DNA of 64,000 nucleotides from Proteobacteria bacterium ST_bin14 (GCA_002083655.1 MSXR01000006.1:115483-179482); one strand, 5' to 3'; shown: positions 33,370 through 43,133, counted from the stretch's first letter. Made by a program: numbers and translations. The notes: generated by a model not told the origin, from the sequence alone.

Positions 33370-33897
33370 TCAATCGACGCGCGTCAGCCCCTTGGCATAG
33401 GCGCGGCTTTTTTCGACATAGTGATCGGCTGATGCCTGCAGCATTGCCGCTGCCGCATCGTCCAGCTGGCGCACCGCGCGCGCCGGGCTGCCGACGATCA
33501 GGCTGCCTGGCGGGAAGGTTTTGCCCTCCGTCACCAATGCGCCCGCGCCAACAATGCAGCCATCGCCAATCACGGCGCGGTTGAGCACAATTGCACCCAT
33601 GCCGATCAGGACACCGTCGCCGATGGTGCAGCCGTGTAGAATGGCATGATGGCCAATGGTACAATTAGCCCCGATGGTTAGCGGCGCGCCGTAGTCGGAA
33701 TGGAGCATCGCTGATTCCTGAATGTTACTGCGCGCGCCGATGATCATCGGGGTATTATCCCCCCTGATCACCGCGCCGAACCACACGCTGGAATCAGCAC
33801 CCAGATGGACATCGCCGATCACATCGGCACTGGGCGCAACCCAAGCTCCTGCCGGATCGACCACCGGGCGCTTGCCCTCAATTTCGTACAGCGGCAT
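33370..33897 (-). CDS. gamma carbonic anhydrase family protein
   Basis: A 175-residue left-handed beta-helix protein with hexapeptide repeats (IGDVHLGADSSVWFGAVIRGDNTPMIIGARSNIQ). The metal-binding histidines lie in MLHSDYG and IGHHAILHG. These proteins reversibly hydrate CO2 or act as thioesterase/acyltransferase-like scaffolds; activity is often unproven. C-terminal residues form the usual helix packing on the trimer. It is divergent from the ModE-like gene with a 98-base gap. Confidence 0.9.
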   Translation of the reverse strand: MPLYEIEGKRPVVDPAGAWVAPSADVIGDVHLGADSSVWFGAVIRGDNTPMIIGARSNIQESAMLHSDYGAPLTIGANCTIGHHAILHGCTIGDGVLIGMGAIVLNRAVIGDGCIVGAGALVTEGKTFPPGSLIVGSPARAVRQLDDAAAAMLQASADHYVEKSRAYAKGLTRVD

Positions 33898-33995
33898 CGT
33901 GATCTCCTATGGCGCGCGGTGCGGCATGGTGTGGCAATGTCAGGCGGCGGGTGCAAGCGGGGCACGCGTTGCACCTGCCAGGGAAGGGTGAGCCA

Positions 33996-34358
33996 ATGCG
34001 CGTCGGATCGCTGAAGTTAAAGGCCCAGCTTTATTGCGGCGATGAAGCGGCAATGGGCCCCGGCAAGGCCGATTTGCTGGAGGCGATTGATCAATCCGGA
34101 TCAATTTCGGCTGCTGGGCGAGCGCTGGGGATGAGCTATCGCCGGGCATGGTTGCTGGTGGACAGCATGAATCGCTGTTTTCGTGACAGGCTGGTTGAAA
34201 CAACCGCAGGCGGCGGGCAGGGGCGTGGCGCGCGGGTGACGGGGGCAGGTCGTGACGTGCTGAGCCGGTACCGTGCGCTTGAGGCCCGGCTGGCCGGCGC
34301 CGCAGCGGACGATCTTGCGGGCCTGGAGGCGATGCTGCGCGCGGTGCCCATGGCTTGA
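33996..34358 (+). CDS. ModE-type winged-helix regulator
   Basis: A 120-residue LysR/ModE-like DNA-binding domain: GPGKADLLEAIDQSGSISAAGRALGMSYRRAWLLVDSMN. No molybdate-binding (Mop) domain is attached, so it may sense nothing itself or bind a separate protein. It could regulate molybdenum genes such as moaA, but nothing nearby proves this. The ATG at 33996 follows GGGAAGGGTGAG. Confidence 0.85.
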   Translation: MRVGSLKLKAQLYCGDEAAMGPGKADLLEAIDQSGSISAAGRALGMSYRRAWLLVDSMNRCFRDRLVETTAGGGQGRGARVTGAGRDVLSRYRALEARLAGAAADDLAGLEAMLRAVPMA

Positions 34359-34428
34359 ACGAACATCGCTTGCAGACCAGCATTCTCGCCGCCACACTGC
34401 CCCAATAGGCATTTGGGGGAGATCAGCG

Positions 34429-36678
34429 ATGGCCAGATATTCATCATTTTTAGCGGCGTTATCGCTGGCTGCACCAATCGCCCTGATGGCCGCGCCATCG
34501 CTTGCGGCTGGGCCAAAGCAGGGCCCCGCGCTGGAAGCCGCATTTGATGCGCAGATCAGCGCGAAGGATCAGCTTGAATGGCTGAAGCGGATGTCCGCCG
34601 AGCCAAACCATGTCGGTGCGCCCCATAATAAGGCCAATGCAGAAGCAACGCTGGCACTGTTCAAGGCCTGGGGCTGGGATGCCAGGATTGAGCGCTTCGA
34701 TGTGCTGTATCCCACGCCGTTGTCCACGGTGCTTGAGATGATTACCCCCGAAAAGGTGAACCTGGGCGGGCAGGAGCCGACCATCCCGCAAGACAGCAGC
34801 TCTGCAGTGATCGCCAATGCCCTGCCACCCTATGTCGCGTTTCAGGGGGACGGCGATGTTACCGCCGATCTGGTTTATGTGAATTTTGGTCTGCCTGCGG
34901 ATTATGAGGCGTTGGCCCGACGCGGCATCAGCGTGAAAGGTAAGATCGTCATTGCGCGCTACGGCGGGGGCTGGCGCGGCCTGAAGCCGAAGCTGGCTCA
35001 GGAACAGGGCGCGATTGGCTGCCTGATCTATTCTGATCCGGCGCAGGATGGTTTTGCCGTTGGTGATCCCTATCCCAAGGGCGGCACGCGCCCGCCAACC
35101 GGGGTGCAACGCGGATCGGTGGTTGATCTGGTCGTCGCCCCCGGCGATCCGCTGACCCCCGGCATCGGCGCGACCGAGGGTGCTCCGCGTCTGACGCGGG
35201 AGGCGGCGACGACAATCATGAAAATCCCGACGCTACCGATTTCATATGGGGATGCGACCAAATTGCTCAGCCAGATTGGCGGGCGTCGTGCGCCTGCCAA
35301 CTTCAGGGGCGCTTTGCCGTTTACCTATCATCTTGGCGGCAACGGCGCTGTGAAAGTCCATTTGGTCGTCAAATCGGAATGGACGCAAAAGCCGATTTAC
35401 AATGTCATCGCGACGCTGAAAGGCGCGAAACACCCCGATCAGTGGATCGTGCGCGGCAATCACCACGATGGCTGGGTGTTTGGCGCGCAGGACCCGCTGT
35501 CGGGCAATGTCGCCATGTTATCGGAAGCCAAGGCAATGGGTGCGCTGCTGAAGACCGGGTGGCGGCCCGATCGCACGATCATCTATGCAAGCTGGGATGC
35601 CGAGGAGCCGGGGCTGATCGGTTCGACTGAATGGGCGGAAGCCCATGCCGACGAGCTCAAGGTCAAGGCGCTGATTTACATCAATACCGATGGCAATGGG
35701 CGCGGGTTTTTGTCGGCGCAGGGCAGCCATGATTATCAGCATATGGTGAGTGAGGCTGCGCGTACCGTGATTGATCCGCAGACCGGGCGTAATGTGCTGG
35801 AGCGGTTGCAAAAGGGCATTCAGGCGGATGCCTTTGCCGGGGGATCATTTCCGGCTGAATTACTGGCAGGGGCAGAGGCGGGCGGCGACCTGCGGATGGG
35901 GCCGCTTGGATCAGGATCAGATTATTCGGGCTTTCTGCAACATCTGGGGCTGCCCGCGCTGAACATCGGTTTTGGCGGGGAGGATCAGAGCGACGGCGTC
36001 TATCACTCCATTTATGATAGCTATCACCACTATACGACCTTTGACGATCCGGGCCTGGTATATGGGACGGTGCTGTCGAAAACCGTCGGGCGGCTGGTGC
36101 TGCGTATGGCGGATGCGGACACACCACCGCAGCGTTTCAGTGATTTTGCCGTAACGGTGGCGGGATATCTGGGCGAGGTGAAAAAGCTGGCCGCAGACCG
36201 GCGGGCGGGCGATGAAAAGCGGCAAAAGCTGACCGAGGCTGGCGCGTTTGCGCTGGCGAGCGATCCGCTCGATCCGGTTGCTGCTCCCCCAGCGGTGGAA
36301 CCAACGCCGCATATTGAACTCGCCGTGCTCGAGGATGCGGTTGACCGGCTGGGGATCAGCGCGGCTGCGTATGACAAGGCCTATGCCGCCAACGGCGCGA
36401 GCCTTGCCCCTGCAGCACGCGAAAAATTGAACGCGCTGCTGGCCACGGTTGATCAGTTGCTGATTGATAGCCGCGGGCTGCCGGGCCGTCCCTGGTTCCA
36501 GAATTTGATCTACGCGCCGGGCAGGTTCACCGGCTACGGCGCCAAAACACTGCCCGGCGTGCGTGAAGCGATTGAGGAACGGCGCTTTGCCGATGCGGCG
36601 GAATATGCCCGGCGCACGGCCAGCGTGATCAACGCCTATGCCGCGCGGCTCGATCAGGCTCGGGCCGTGCTGCAATAG
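34429..36678 (+). CDS. secreted M28 peptidase, glutamate carboxypeptidase II-like
   Basis: A 749-residue protein with a signal peptide (MARYSSFLAALSLAAPIALMAAPSLAA). It has the three-domain plan of glutamate carboxypeptidase II: a protease-associated domain, the M28 zinc core and a C-terminal dimerisation domain. Zinc ligands and catalytic residues appear in HHDGWVFGAQDPLSG, SWDAEEPGLIGS, YINTDGNG and YHSIYDSY. It removes C-terminal acidic residues from peptides in the periplasm. GGGGGAGA precedes its ATG. Confidence 0.9.
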   Translation: MARYSSFLAALSLAAPIALMAAPSLAAGPKQGPALEAAFDAQISAKDQLEWLKRMSAEPNHVGAPHNKANAEATLALFKAWGWDARIERFDVLYPTPLSTVLEMITPEKVNLGGQEPTIPQDSSSAVIANALPPYVAFQGDGDVTADLVYVNFGLPADYEALARRGISVKGKIVIARYGGGWRGLKPKLAQEQGAIGCLIYSDPAQDGFAVGDPYPKGGTRPPTGVQRGSVVDLVVAPGDPLTPGIGATEGAPRLTREAATTIMKIPTLPISYGDATKLLSQIGGRRAPANFRGALPFTYHLGGNGAVKVHLVVKSEWTQKPIYNVIATLKGAKHPDQWIVRGNHHDGWVFGAQDPLSGNVAMLSEAKAMGALLKTGWRPDRTIIYASWDAEEPGLIGSTEWAEAHADELKVKALIYINTDGNGRGFLSAQGSHDYQHMVSEAARTVIDPQTGRNVLERLQKGIQADAFAGGSFPAELLAGAEAGGDLRMGPLGSGSDYSGFLQHLGLPALNIGFGGEDQSDGVYHSIYDSYHHYTTFDDPGLVYGTVLSKTVGRLVLRMADADTPPQRFSDFAVTVAGYLGEVKKLAADRRAGDEKRQKLTEAGAFALASDPLDPVAAPPAVEPTPHIELAVLEDAVDRLGISAAAYDKAYAANGASLAPAAREKLNALLATVDQLLIDSRGLPGRPWFQNLIYAPGRFTGYGAKTLPGVREAIEERRFADAAEYARRTASVINAYAARLDQARAVLQ

Positions 36679-36696
36679 CGGCGCAGCACCGGCCCG

Positions 36697-37059
36697 TTAC
36701 TTTGGTTGCATCGGCATCGGCGGCATCGGCGGCATGCCCGCTCTACCGCCAGCGCCATGGCGGGCTTGGAGCGCGCCCTGGCAGCTGGGCGACAATTTTG
36801 CGCGATTTTCGCGGATGCACGGGCCAAGCTTGCCATCGCCCGGCGTCATCCCCGCGCAAAGCTTCTGAAAATCGGCCTGGCACGCCTGCATCATCGCCCC
36901 GCGATTGGCGGAAAAACCCGGTCGTGCGAGCGGGGTGGTGGCAGCAGACGGCGCCGCCGGTGCCGTTGTGGCGGCAGGGCTGATCGGCGTCGTAACGTTC
37001 TGGGCCAAGGCGACACCGCCGAGCATGGCAGTGGCGGCGATCGATATCATCATACGCAT
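36697..37059 (-). CDS. small periplasmic Cys-rich (GLG1-repeat-like) protein
   Basis: A 120-residue protein with a signal peptide (MRMMISIAATAMLGGVALAQ), an Ala/Pro/Thr-rich linker, and one Cys-rich repeat: CQADFQKLCAGMTPGDGKL then C-IRENRAKLSPSC. This spacing is like the cysteine-rich repeats of the Golgi protein GLG1, also seen in many proteobacteria. The tail is Met/Pro-rich (MPPMPPMPMQPK), which could bind metal. The function is unknown. Confidence 0.75.
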   Translation of the reverse strand: MRMMISIAATAMLGGVALAQNVTTPISPAATTAPAAPSAATTPLARPGFSANRGAMMQACQADFQKLCAGMTPGDGKLGPCIRENRAKLSPSCQGALQARHGAGGRAGMPPMPPMPMQPK

Positions 37060-37227
37060 CGGATTCTCCCTTATAATCGCAGGCTATTGGTCGCAGGCAC
37101 AGATCAGGCCGCTGACCCTATAACCCGGCCACACGCAAAACCCTTCGCGCCATGCGTAGGGGCTTTTGTTTGCGCAAGGCATCACGCTAAGGATGGGGAG
37201 CGCGGATGCGCCTTTGGGGGAATTGGC

Positions 37228-38172
37228 ATGCCGGGTGGCTTGGTCGCGTTGCTTGACGATATTGCGGCAATCGCAAAAATGGCGGCTGCCTCTGTCGATG
37301 ATGTCGCCGCCGCTGCTGGCAAAGCAGGGGTAAAGGCCGCTGGCGTGGTGATTGACGATACCGCCGTTACGCCCAGCTATGTCGTGGGCCTGACGCCTGA
37401 CCGTGAGTTGCCAATCATCGCCAAGATCGCCTGGGGATCAGTGAAGAACAAGCTGATCATCCTGCTCCCCGCTGCGCTCGCGCTCAGTTATTTCGCGCCA
37501 TGGGCAATCACCCCGATCCTGATGATTGGCGGGGCCTATCTTTGTTATGAGGGCGGCGAAAAAATCATCGCTGCGTTGACCGGCGTGAACCACGGGGAAG
37601 AGGTGACCGGAATCACCGATCCGCGGGAGCTTGAGGATCGCCAGGTCAGCGGTGCCATCCGCACCGATCTGATCCTGTCGGGTGAGATTATGGCTATTTC
37701 ACTGGCTGGATTGCCGCCAATGGGGATGGCCAATCAAGCGGCTGTGCTCGCGCTGATCGGGGTGGGCATTACGGTGGCGGTTTATGGCGTCGTCGCGTTT
37801 ATCGTGAAAATGGATGATATCGGGCTGAACCTGTCCCGCCGGAAGCCCCGTTCAGTGCGGGCATTTGGGCGCGGTCTGGTGCTGGCGATGCCAATCTTGT
37901 TGAGCACGCTGGCGACGATCGGCACGGCGGCGATGCTGTGGGTTGGCGGCGGGATCATCGTTCACGGGCTGGAAGAGTTCCACGTCGATACCATTCCGCA
38001 CCTTATCCACGACACTGCCCACCACGCCGCAGCGGCCGTACCGGTGATTGGACCGCTAATCGAATGGCTGATCGGTGCGGTGGGATCGGCGATAATCGGG
38101 TTGGTGATTGGCGGGGCGATTGTGGGGGCGCTGCACCTGATCCCCCACAAGAAAGCCGCCGCCGCGCATTAA
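37228..38172 (+). CDS. DUF808 family inner-membrane protein
   Basis: A 314-residue protein starting MPGGLVALLDDIAAIAKMAAASVDDVAAAAGKAGVKAAGVVIDDTAVTP-like sequence, the hallmark of DUF808 (YedI). At least six membrane segments follow. It may be a membrane-bound transporter-like or regulatory protein; its role is unknown. The ATG at 37228 follows GGGGGA. The frame is open further upstream, but that part is antisense to the Cys-rich gene and Arg-rich. Confidence 0.88.
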   Translation: MPGGLVALLDDIAAIAKMAAASVDDVAAAAGKAGVKAAGVVIDDTAVTPSYVVGLTPDRELPIIAKIAWGSVKNKLIILLPAALALSYFAPWAITPILMIGGAYLCYEGGEKIIAALTGVNHGEEVTGITDPRELEDRQVSGAIRTDLILSGEIMAISLAGLPPMGMANQAAVLALIGVGITVAVYGVVAFIVKMDDIGLNLSRRKPRSVRAFGRGLVLAMPILLSTLATIGTAAMLWVGGGIIVHGLEEFHVDTIPHLIHDTAHHAAAAVPVIGPLIEWLIGAVGSAIIGLVIGGAIVGALHLIPHKKAAAAH

Positions 38173-39855
38173 TCACGCGCCGCTCGTTACGGCCCCCTGC
38201 GATGCTGATCCGACCAGTCGGGCATATTTGGCAAAGGCACCGGTGACGATCCGCACTGGCGGGGGCGCTGCCGTGCGCGAATCCAGATCGGCGTCGGTGG
38301 AAATCGTGCGCCCCTCGACATCAATCACGATCCGGTCACCTGTGCGCAGTCGCCCGATTGGCCCACCGCGCGCCATTTCTGGCGAGATATGTCCGACCAT
38401 GAAGCCATAGGTTGCGCCAGAAAACCGCCCATCAGTGACGAGCGCCACGCTGTCGCCAAGTCCGCGCCCTTGAATCGCCGCCGTCACGCCCAGCATTTCG
38501 CGCATGCCGGGTCCGCCGACCGGGCCTTCACCACGGATGACGACAACATCGCCCGGTTCAATCTCGCCCGCGGCAACAGCGGCAAAAGCGGCTTCCTCGC
38601 CGTCATAGACCTTGGCTGGCCCGTCATGGCTCAACCGTTCATGGCCGGCGAGTTTCACCACACAGCCTTCGGGCGCGATATTGCCGTAAAGAATGCCATA
38701 GCCACCGCGTGGTTTTAGCGGTTTGTCGGCGGTCAGGATGACTTCCTGCCCCGGCGTTTCGGGGGCGTCGCCGAAATGGTCGAAAAGGCTTTTGCCCGTC
38801 ACCGTCGGCGTATCGGTGATCAGCCCGGCTTCCATCAGCCGCCGCCCAAGCAGGGCAGTGCCGCCTGCCGCTGACATATCAGGGGCCATAAAGCGTCCGC
38901 CGGGCTTCAGATCTGCGATCACTGGGGTGGTGCGGGATATTTCGTCGAACAAATCGATGGCGAAATCGCTTTCCGGGATTCCCGCCTCGCGCGCAATCGC
39001 CAGCAAATGCAGCACCAGATTGGTTGAGCCAGCGGTAGCCGTACCCGCAACGATGGCGTTTTTCAGGCTGGCCGGAGTGATCAGGCTCCGCGCGTTGCGG
39101 CACGCAGCGACGGCATCCATCAGCACACGCCCAGCCTCGCGCGCGGCGCCTGCCTTATCCGGGTGGACGGCGGGTACATCGTTCAAGCCAATCGGTGAAA
39201 AGCCAAGAAAGCTCATCGCCAGCGCCAGTGTGTTGGCAGTGAACTGCCCGCCGCAAGCGCCCGCACCGGGGCAGGCGGCTTTCTCAACGGACAGCAGTTC
39301 GGCGTCGTTGACTGTGCCCGCACCGTGCCCGCCAACCGCTTCAAAAACATCCTGAATCGTCAAGGCCTTGCTGCCCAGCTTGCCGGGCATGATCGAGCCA
39401 CCGTACAAAATGACCGATGGCAGATCGAGCCGCGCGGCGGCCATGGCGGCACCCGGAATCGTTTTATCGCATCCGACGAGGAACAGCACGGCATCCAGCA
39501 TATGCCCGCTGACCGCGAGTTCGGCTGAATCGGCGATGCATTCCCGGCTCATCAGCGATGCGCGCATGCCCGGCGTGCCCATGGCAATACCGTCAGTCAC
39601 CACAATGGTGTTGAAATCTACCGGTGTGCCGCCAGCAGCGATGATTCCCGCGCGGGCATGGTCCGCCAGTTCGCGCAGGTGCATGTTGCACGGCGTTACC
39701 GTTGACCAGGTGTTGACGATCGCCACCATCGGTTTTGCCATGGCCGCGTCGTCGATCCCTGCCGCGCGCAGCATCGCACGGGCAGGTGCGCGCGCTGCGC
39801 CCTCCAGCAGTTGGCGGGAGGGGCGGGCAGGCGGGGTGGGCACGGAATCAGACAT
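38173..39855 (-). CDS. ilvD: dihydroxy-acid dehydratase
   Basis: A 560-residue Fe-S dehydratase in valine, isoleucine and leucine synthesis. Cluster cysteines lie in FLVGCDKTIPG and CPGAGACGGQFTAN, and the C-terminal TDGRFSGATYGFMVGHISPE is conserved. The ATG at 39855 gives the normal N-terminus (MSDSVPTPPARPSRQLLEG); an upstream frame to 39942 is less likely. It is divergent from the leuBCD genes, which use its products. Confidence 0.95.
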   Translation of the reverse strand: MSDSVPTPPARPSRQLLEGAARAPARAMLRAAGIDDAAMAKPMVAIVNTWSTVTPCNMHLRELADHARAGIIAAGGTPVDFNTIVVTDGIAMGTPGMRASLMSRECIADSAELAVSGHMLDAVLFLVGCDKTIPGAAMAAARLDLPSVILYGGSIMPGKLGSKALTIQDVFEAVGGHGAGTVNDAELLSVEKAACPGAGACGGQFTANTLALAMSFLGFSPIGLNDVPAVHPDKAGAAREAGRVLMDAVAACRNARSLITPASLKNAIVAGTATAGSTNLVLHLLAIAREAGIPESDFAIDLFDEISRTTPVIADLKPGGRFMAPDMSAAGGTALLGRRLMEAGLITDTPTVTGKSLFDHFGDAPETPGQEVILTADKPLKPRGGYGILYGNIAPEGCVVKLAGHERLSHDGPAKVYDGEEAAFAAVAAGEIEPGDVVVIRGEGPVGGPGMREMLGVTAAIQGRGLGDSVALVTDGRFSGATYGFMVGHISPEMARGGPIGRLRTGDRIVIDVEGRTISTDADLDSRTAAPPPVRIVTGAFAKYARLVGSASQGAVTSGA

Positions 39856-39978
39856 TGTATCGCTTTCAAGGGTGGGGCAGGGGAACCGCATTGCGTGGCT
39901 TGAGACGAAATTTTCCATCGCACCAACCAGCATCTTGCGCAATATTCAGCACGTTCGATCGAAAGGAATACCATCAAA

Positions 39979-41064
39979 ATGGACGCACGCCCTGCCAGCC
40001 CAAGCGGACCGATCAGGATCGCGGTGCTGCCCGGCGACGGCATTGGCCCCGAAGTGACGCAGCAAGCCATTGAATGTCTTGTTATTTTGTCTGATGCGTT
40101 TGGCCTTGGGTTACGCTTTACCGATTATGATTTTGGCGGGGTGGCGATTGATGCGCATGGCGATCCGCTGCCCGCTGAAACGTTGGAGGCGGCGCGGGCC
40201 GCTGATGCGATTTTGATGGGCGCGATTGGCGGGCCGAAATGGGCTGGCCTTGCCCAGACGCCGGAAACGGGGCTGCTTCGGCTGCGTAAGGAGCTGGGAT
40301 TATTCGCCAATTTGCGGCCCGCGCGAATGATTCCCGGCATGGAGGATCTGTCGCCGCTCAAGGCCGATCTGGTCACAGGAATCGACATTTTGGTGGTGCG
40401 AGAGCTGACAGGTGGGCTGTATTTTGGCGCACATGTGCTGGAAAATGACCATGCAAGCGACGTTTGCGCCTATTCTCGCGCGGAAATTGAACGAATTGCC
40501 CATGTTGCGTTCGGTTTGGCGCGGAATCGTTCGGGTCGGGTGACGTCGGTGGACAAGGCCAATGTGCTGGCATCGTCAAAGCTGTGGCGGCGCGTTGTGA
40601 TGGAGGTGGCGGCGGGATACCCCGATGTCGTGCTCGACCATCTTTATGTCGATGCCGCCGCGATGGAGCTGATCAAAAACCCCCGGCGGTTTGACGTGAT
40701 CCTGACCGAAAACCTGTTCGGCGATATCCTGTCCGACGAATTGTCGGTCATCCCGGGCTCGATTGGCTTGCTCGGTTCGGCCAGCACCGGCAGCGGCGGC
40801 GGTGGCCTGTTTGAACCGATCCACGGATCAGCCCCCGACATTGCCGGGCAAGACCGCGCCAACCCGGCCGGCATGATGGAAAGTGCGGCGATGATGCTGG
40901 ATATGCTGGGCGAGGGGCGGGCAGCGGAAATTCTGCGCGCGGCGGTGCGCGCGACCCTGCTCGACGGAATCCGGACCGCCGATTTGGGCGGCACGGCCCG
41001 GTGCAGCGAATTTGGTGATGCGGTGCGCGCCGCCCTGAAAATCGCGGTGCAGGTGGCGGCATGA
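39979..41064 (+). CDS. leuB: 3-isopropylmalate dehydrogenase
   Basis: A 361-residue NAD-dependent decarboxylating dehydrogenase of leucine synthesis. It shows IAVLPGDGIGPEVTQQAI, LRKELGLFANLRPAR, the VDKANVLASSKLWR active-site strand and TENLFGDILSDELSVIPGSIGLLGSAS. AAAGGA stands about 12 bases before its ATG. The stop overlaps the leuC start as ATGA. The gene order leuB-leuC-leuD differs from the more common leuCD then leuB. Confidence 0.95.
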   Translation: MDARPASPSGPIRIAVLPGDGIGPEVTQQAIECLVILSDAFGLGLRFTDYDFGGVAIDAHGDPLPAETLEAARAADAILMGAIGGPKWAGLAQTPETGLLRLRKELGLFANLRPARMIPGMEDLSPLKADLVTGIDILVVRELTGGLYFGAHVLENDHASDVCAYSRAEIERIAHVAFGLARNRSGRVTSVDKANVLASSKLWRRVVMEVAAGYPDVVLDHLYVDAAAMELIKNPRRFDVILTENLFGDILSDELSVIPGSIGLLGSASTGSGGGGLFEPIHGSAPDIAGQDRANPAGMMESAAMMLDMLGEGRAAEILRAAVRATLLDGIRTADLGGTARCSEFGDAVRAALKIAVQVAA

Positions 41065-42494
41065 CTAGTAATCCCCGTACCCTTTACGAGAAAATCTGGG
41101 ATGCGCATGTTGTGGAACGGCGCGGCGATGGCACCTGCCTGATCTATATTGATCGGCATCTGGTGCATGAGGTAACCTCTCCCCAGGCGTTTGAAGGGCT
41201 GCGGATGGCGGGCAGGCGGGTTCGCCGACCTGATCTGACGCTGGCGGTGCCGGACCATAATGTGCCCACCACCGCGCGCATGGATGCAGGCGGCAAGCGC
41301 ATTCCGATTGCTGACCCCGCCAGTGCCGCGCAGCTTGCCGCGCTGGAGACCAATGTCGCCGATTTCGGCATCCCCTATTTCACCGCCACGGCAGCGGAAC
41401 AGGGGATTGTTCATGTTGTCGGCCCTGAACAGGGGTTCACCCTGCCGGGCACGACGCTGGTGTGCGGCGACAGCCATACCGCCGCTCATGGCGCGCTGGG
41501 CGCGCTCGCATTCGGCATCGGCACCAGCGAGGTTGAACATGTGCTCGCGACGCAGACATTGCAGCTAACGCCATCAAAAACCATGGAAGTACGCGTTGAC
41601 GGTGCACTCGGCCCCGGCGTTACCGCCAAGGATCTGATCCTGACGATCATCGGCATCATCGGCGCGGCTGGTGGTGCTGGCTATGTGATCGAATATCGCG
41701 GCACCACGTTTGAAGCCATGAGCATCGAGGCGCGGTTGACAGTGTGCAACATGTCGATTGAGGCGGGTGCCCGGTCTGGCCTGATCGCGCCCGACGAAAC
41801 AACTTTTGCCTATCTCGCCGGGCGCCCCATGGCCCCGACGGGCACGGATTGGGAGCAGATGGTGGCGTATTGGCGCACGCTGCGCACTGATCCGGGTGCG
41901 CGGTTTGACAAAAGCATCACGATTGATGCGGCCATCATTTCGCCCAGCATCACCTGGGGCACCAGCCCTGACGATGTGGTCGCGGTGGGTGGCGTGGTGC
42001 CAGACCCGGAAAGCTTTGCCGATCCCGCCAAACGTGCCGCCGCCATCAAGGCACTCGATTATATGGGCTTAACCGCTGGCACGGCGATGACGGACATTGC
42101 GGTCGAACATATCTTCATCGGCAGTTGCACCAACAGCCGGATTGAAGACCTGCGCGCCGCCGCCGCTGTGCTGCGCGGTCGCCATGTGCATCCGCGTATT
42201 CGCCAGGCGTTGGTGGTGCCCGGATCGGGGCTGGTAAAGCGCCAGGCCGAGGCCGAAGGGCTCGACCGCATCTTCATCGAGGCTGGTTTTGACTGGCGCG
42301 AGCCGGGTTGCTCGATGTGCCTTGGCATGAACCCGGACAAGGTGCCGCCGGGCGAACGCTGCGCTTCCACCTCCAATCGCAATTTCATGGGGCGGCAGGG
42401 GCCGGGCGCGCGCACGCATCTGGTGTCGCCCGCCATGGCGGCAGCGGCGGCGATCAACGGCCACCTTAGCGATGTGCGGGAGATGATGGCATGA
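41061..42494 (+). CDS. leuC: 3-isopropylmalate dehydratase large subunit
   Basis: A 477-residue aconitase-family subunit that isomerises 2- to 3-isopropylmalate with LeuD. The 4Fe-4S ligands are in IGSCTNSRIEDL and GCSMCLGMNPD. The start MTSNPRTLYEKIWDAHVV and the GDSHTAAHGALGALAFGIGTSEVEHVL block are typical. It overlaps leuB by four bases and leuD by four, so all three are translated in step. Confidence 0.96.
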   Translation: MTSNPRTLYEKIWDAHVVERRGDGTCLIYIDRHLVHEVTSPQAFEGLRMAGRRVRRPDLTLAVPDHNVPTTARMDAGGKRIPIADPASAAQLAALETNVADFGIPYFTATAAEQGIVHVVGPEQGFTLPGTTLVCGDSHTAAHGALGALAFGIGTSEVEHVLATQTLQLTPSKTMEVRVDGALGPGVTAKDLILTIIGIIGAAGGAGYVIEYRGTTFEAMSIEARLTVCNMSIEAGARSGLIAPDETTFAYLAGRPMAPTGTDWEQMVAYWRTLRTDPGARFDKSITIDAAIISPSITWGTSPDDVVAVGGVVPDPESFADPAKRAAAIKALDYMGLTAGTAMTDIAVEHIFIGSCTNSRIEDLRAAAAVLRGRHVHPRIRQALVVPGSGLVKRQAEAEGLDRIFIEAGFDWREPGCSMCLGMNPDKVPPGERCASTSNRNFMGRQGPGARTHLVSPAMAAAAAINGHLSDVREMMA

Positions 42495-43066
42495 CGCCGG
42501 TGGAGCGCGTGGAGGGCAGGGCAATTCCGCTTGGCCTCGCCAATATCGATACCGATGTGATTATTGCAGCCGAGCATCTGAAAACGATCACGCGCGCCGG
42601 GCTGGGCGATCACGCGCTTGCGTCGCTGCGCAAAGTGCCTGGCAATGTGATCGACGATCCGGCGCATCAGAGCGCGACGATATTGATCGCGGGCGCCAAT
42701 TTCGGGTGCGGATCAAGCCGCGAGCACGCCGTATGGGCATTGATGGATCGCGGGATTACCGCGGTTATCGCGCCGTCCTTTTCCGACATTTTTGCCGGGA
42801 ACGCCTTCAAGAACGGCATGGTAACAGTGGTATTGCCGCAAGAAGCGATCGACCGGTTGATGGTGGTTGCCGCGACCGATCCGGTCACCGTCGATCTGGC
42901 GACGATGACGGTCACGACGCCCTTCCAGGATCGTTTCGCGTTTGCGCTGGACGCGTTCCGCCGCGATTGCCTGCTCCACGGCACCGACGAAATCGCGCTG
43001 ACGCTGGCGAGCGACGCGGCAATTGCCGCCTATGAAGCGACGGCGGTGATGGCGCGGACGGGATGA
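42491..43066 (+). CDS. leuD: 3-isopropylmalate dehydratase small subunit
   Basis: A 191-residue swivelling-domain subunit. The N-terminus (GRAIPLGLANIDTDVIIAAEHLKTI) and the GANFGCGSSREHAVWALMDRGI motif, which carries substrate-binding Ser/Arg residues, are conserved. It forms the active enzyme with LeuC and closes the leuBCD operon. A palindromic repeat follows at 43095. Confidence 0.96.
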   Translation: MTPVERVEGRAIPLGLANIDTDVIIAAEHLKTITRAGLGDHALASLRKVPGNVIDDPAHQSATILIAGANFGCGSSREHAVWALMDRGITAVIAPSFSDIFAGNAFKNGMVTVVLPQEAIDRLMVVAATDPVTVDLATMTVTTPFQDRFAFALDAFRRDCLLHGTDEIALTLASDAAIAAYEATAVMARTG

Positions 43067-43094
43067 GCTGATTTCGGTTAAGGTGAACTACCTC

Positions 43095-43133
43095 CGTTCG
43101 CCCTGAGCCTTTCGACTTCGTTCAGAGCGAACG
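43095..43133. repeat. sphingomonad-type palindrome after leuD
   Basis: CGTTCGCCCTGAG (43095-43107) pairs with TTCAGAGCGAACG (43121-43133) at 11 of 13 positions around a CCTTTCGACTTCG loop. Repeats with this TTCGCCCTGAG/TTCGA pattern are widespread between sphingomonad genes. It lies 28 bases past the leuD stop and may end or protect that message. Confidence 0.7.

Noticed and set aside
34273..34428. Upstream in-frame extension of the M28 peptidase gene
   Set aside because: It overlaps the ModE-like gene and would hide the signal peptide; GGGGGAGA before 34429 marks the proper start.
36706..37227. Upstream open extension of the DUF808 gene
   Set aside because: It is antisense to the Cys-rich gene and Arg/His-rich. 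The family start MPGGLVALLDD with a ribosome site is at 37228.
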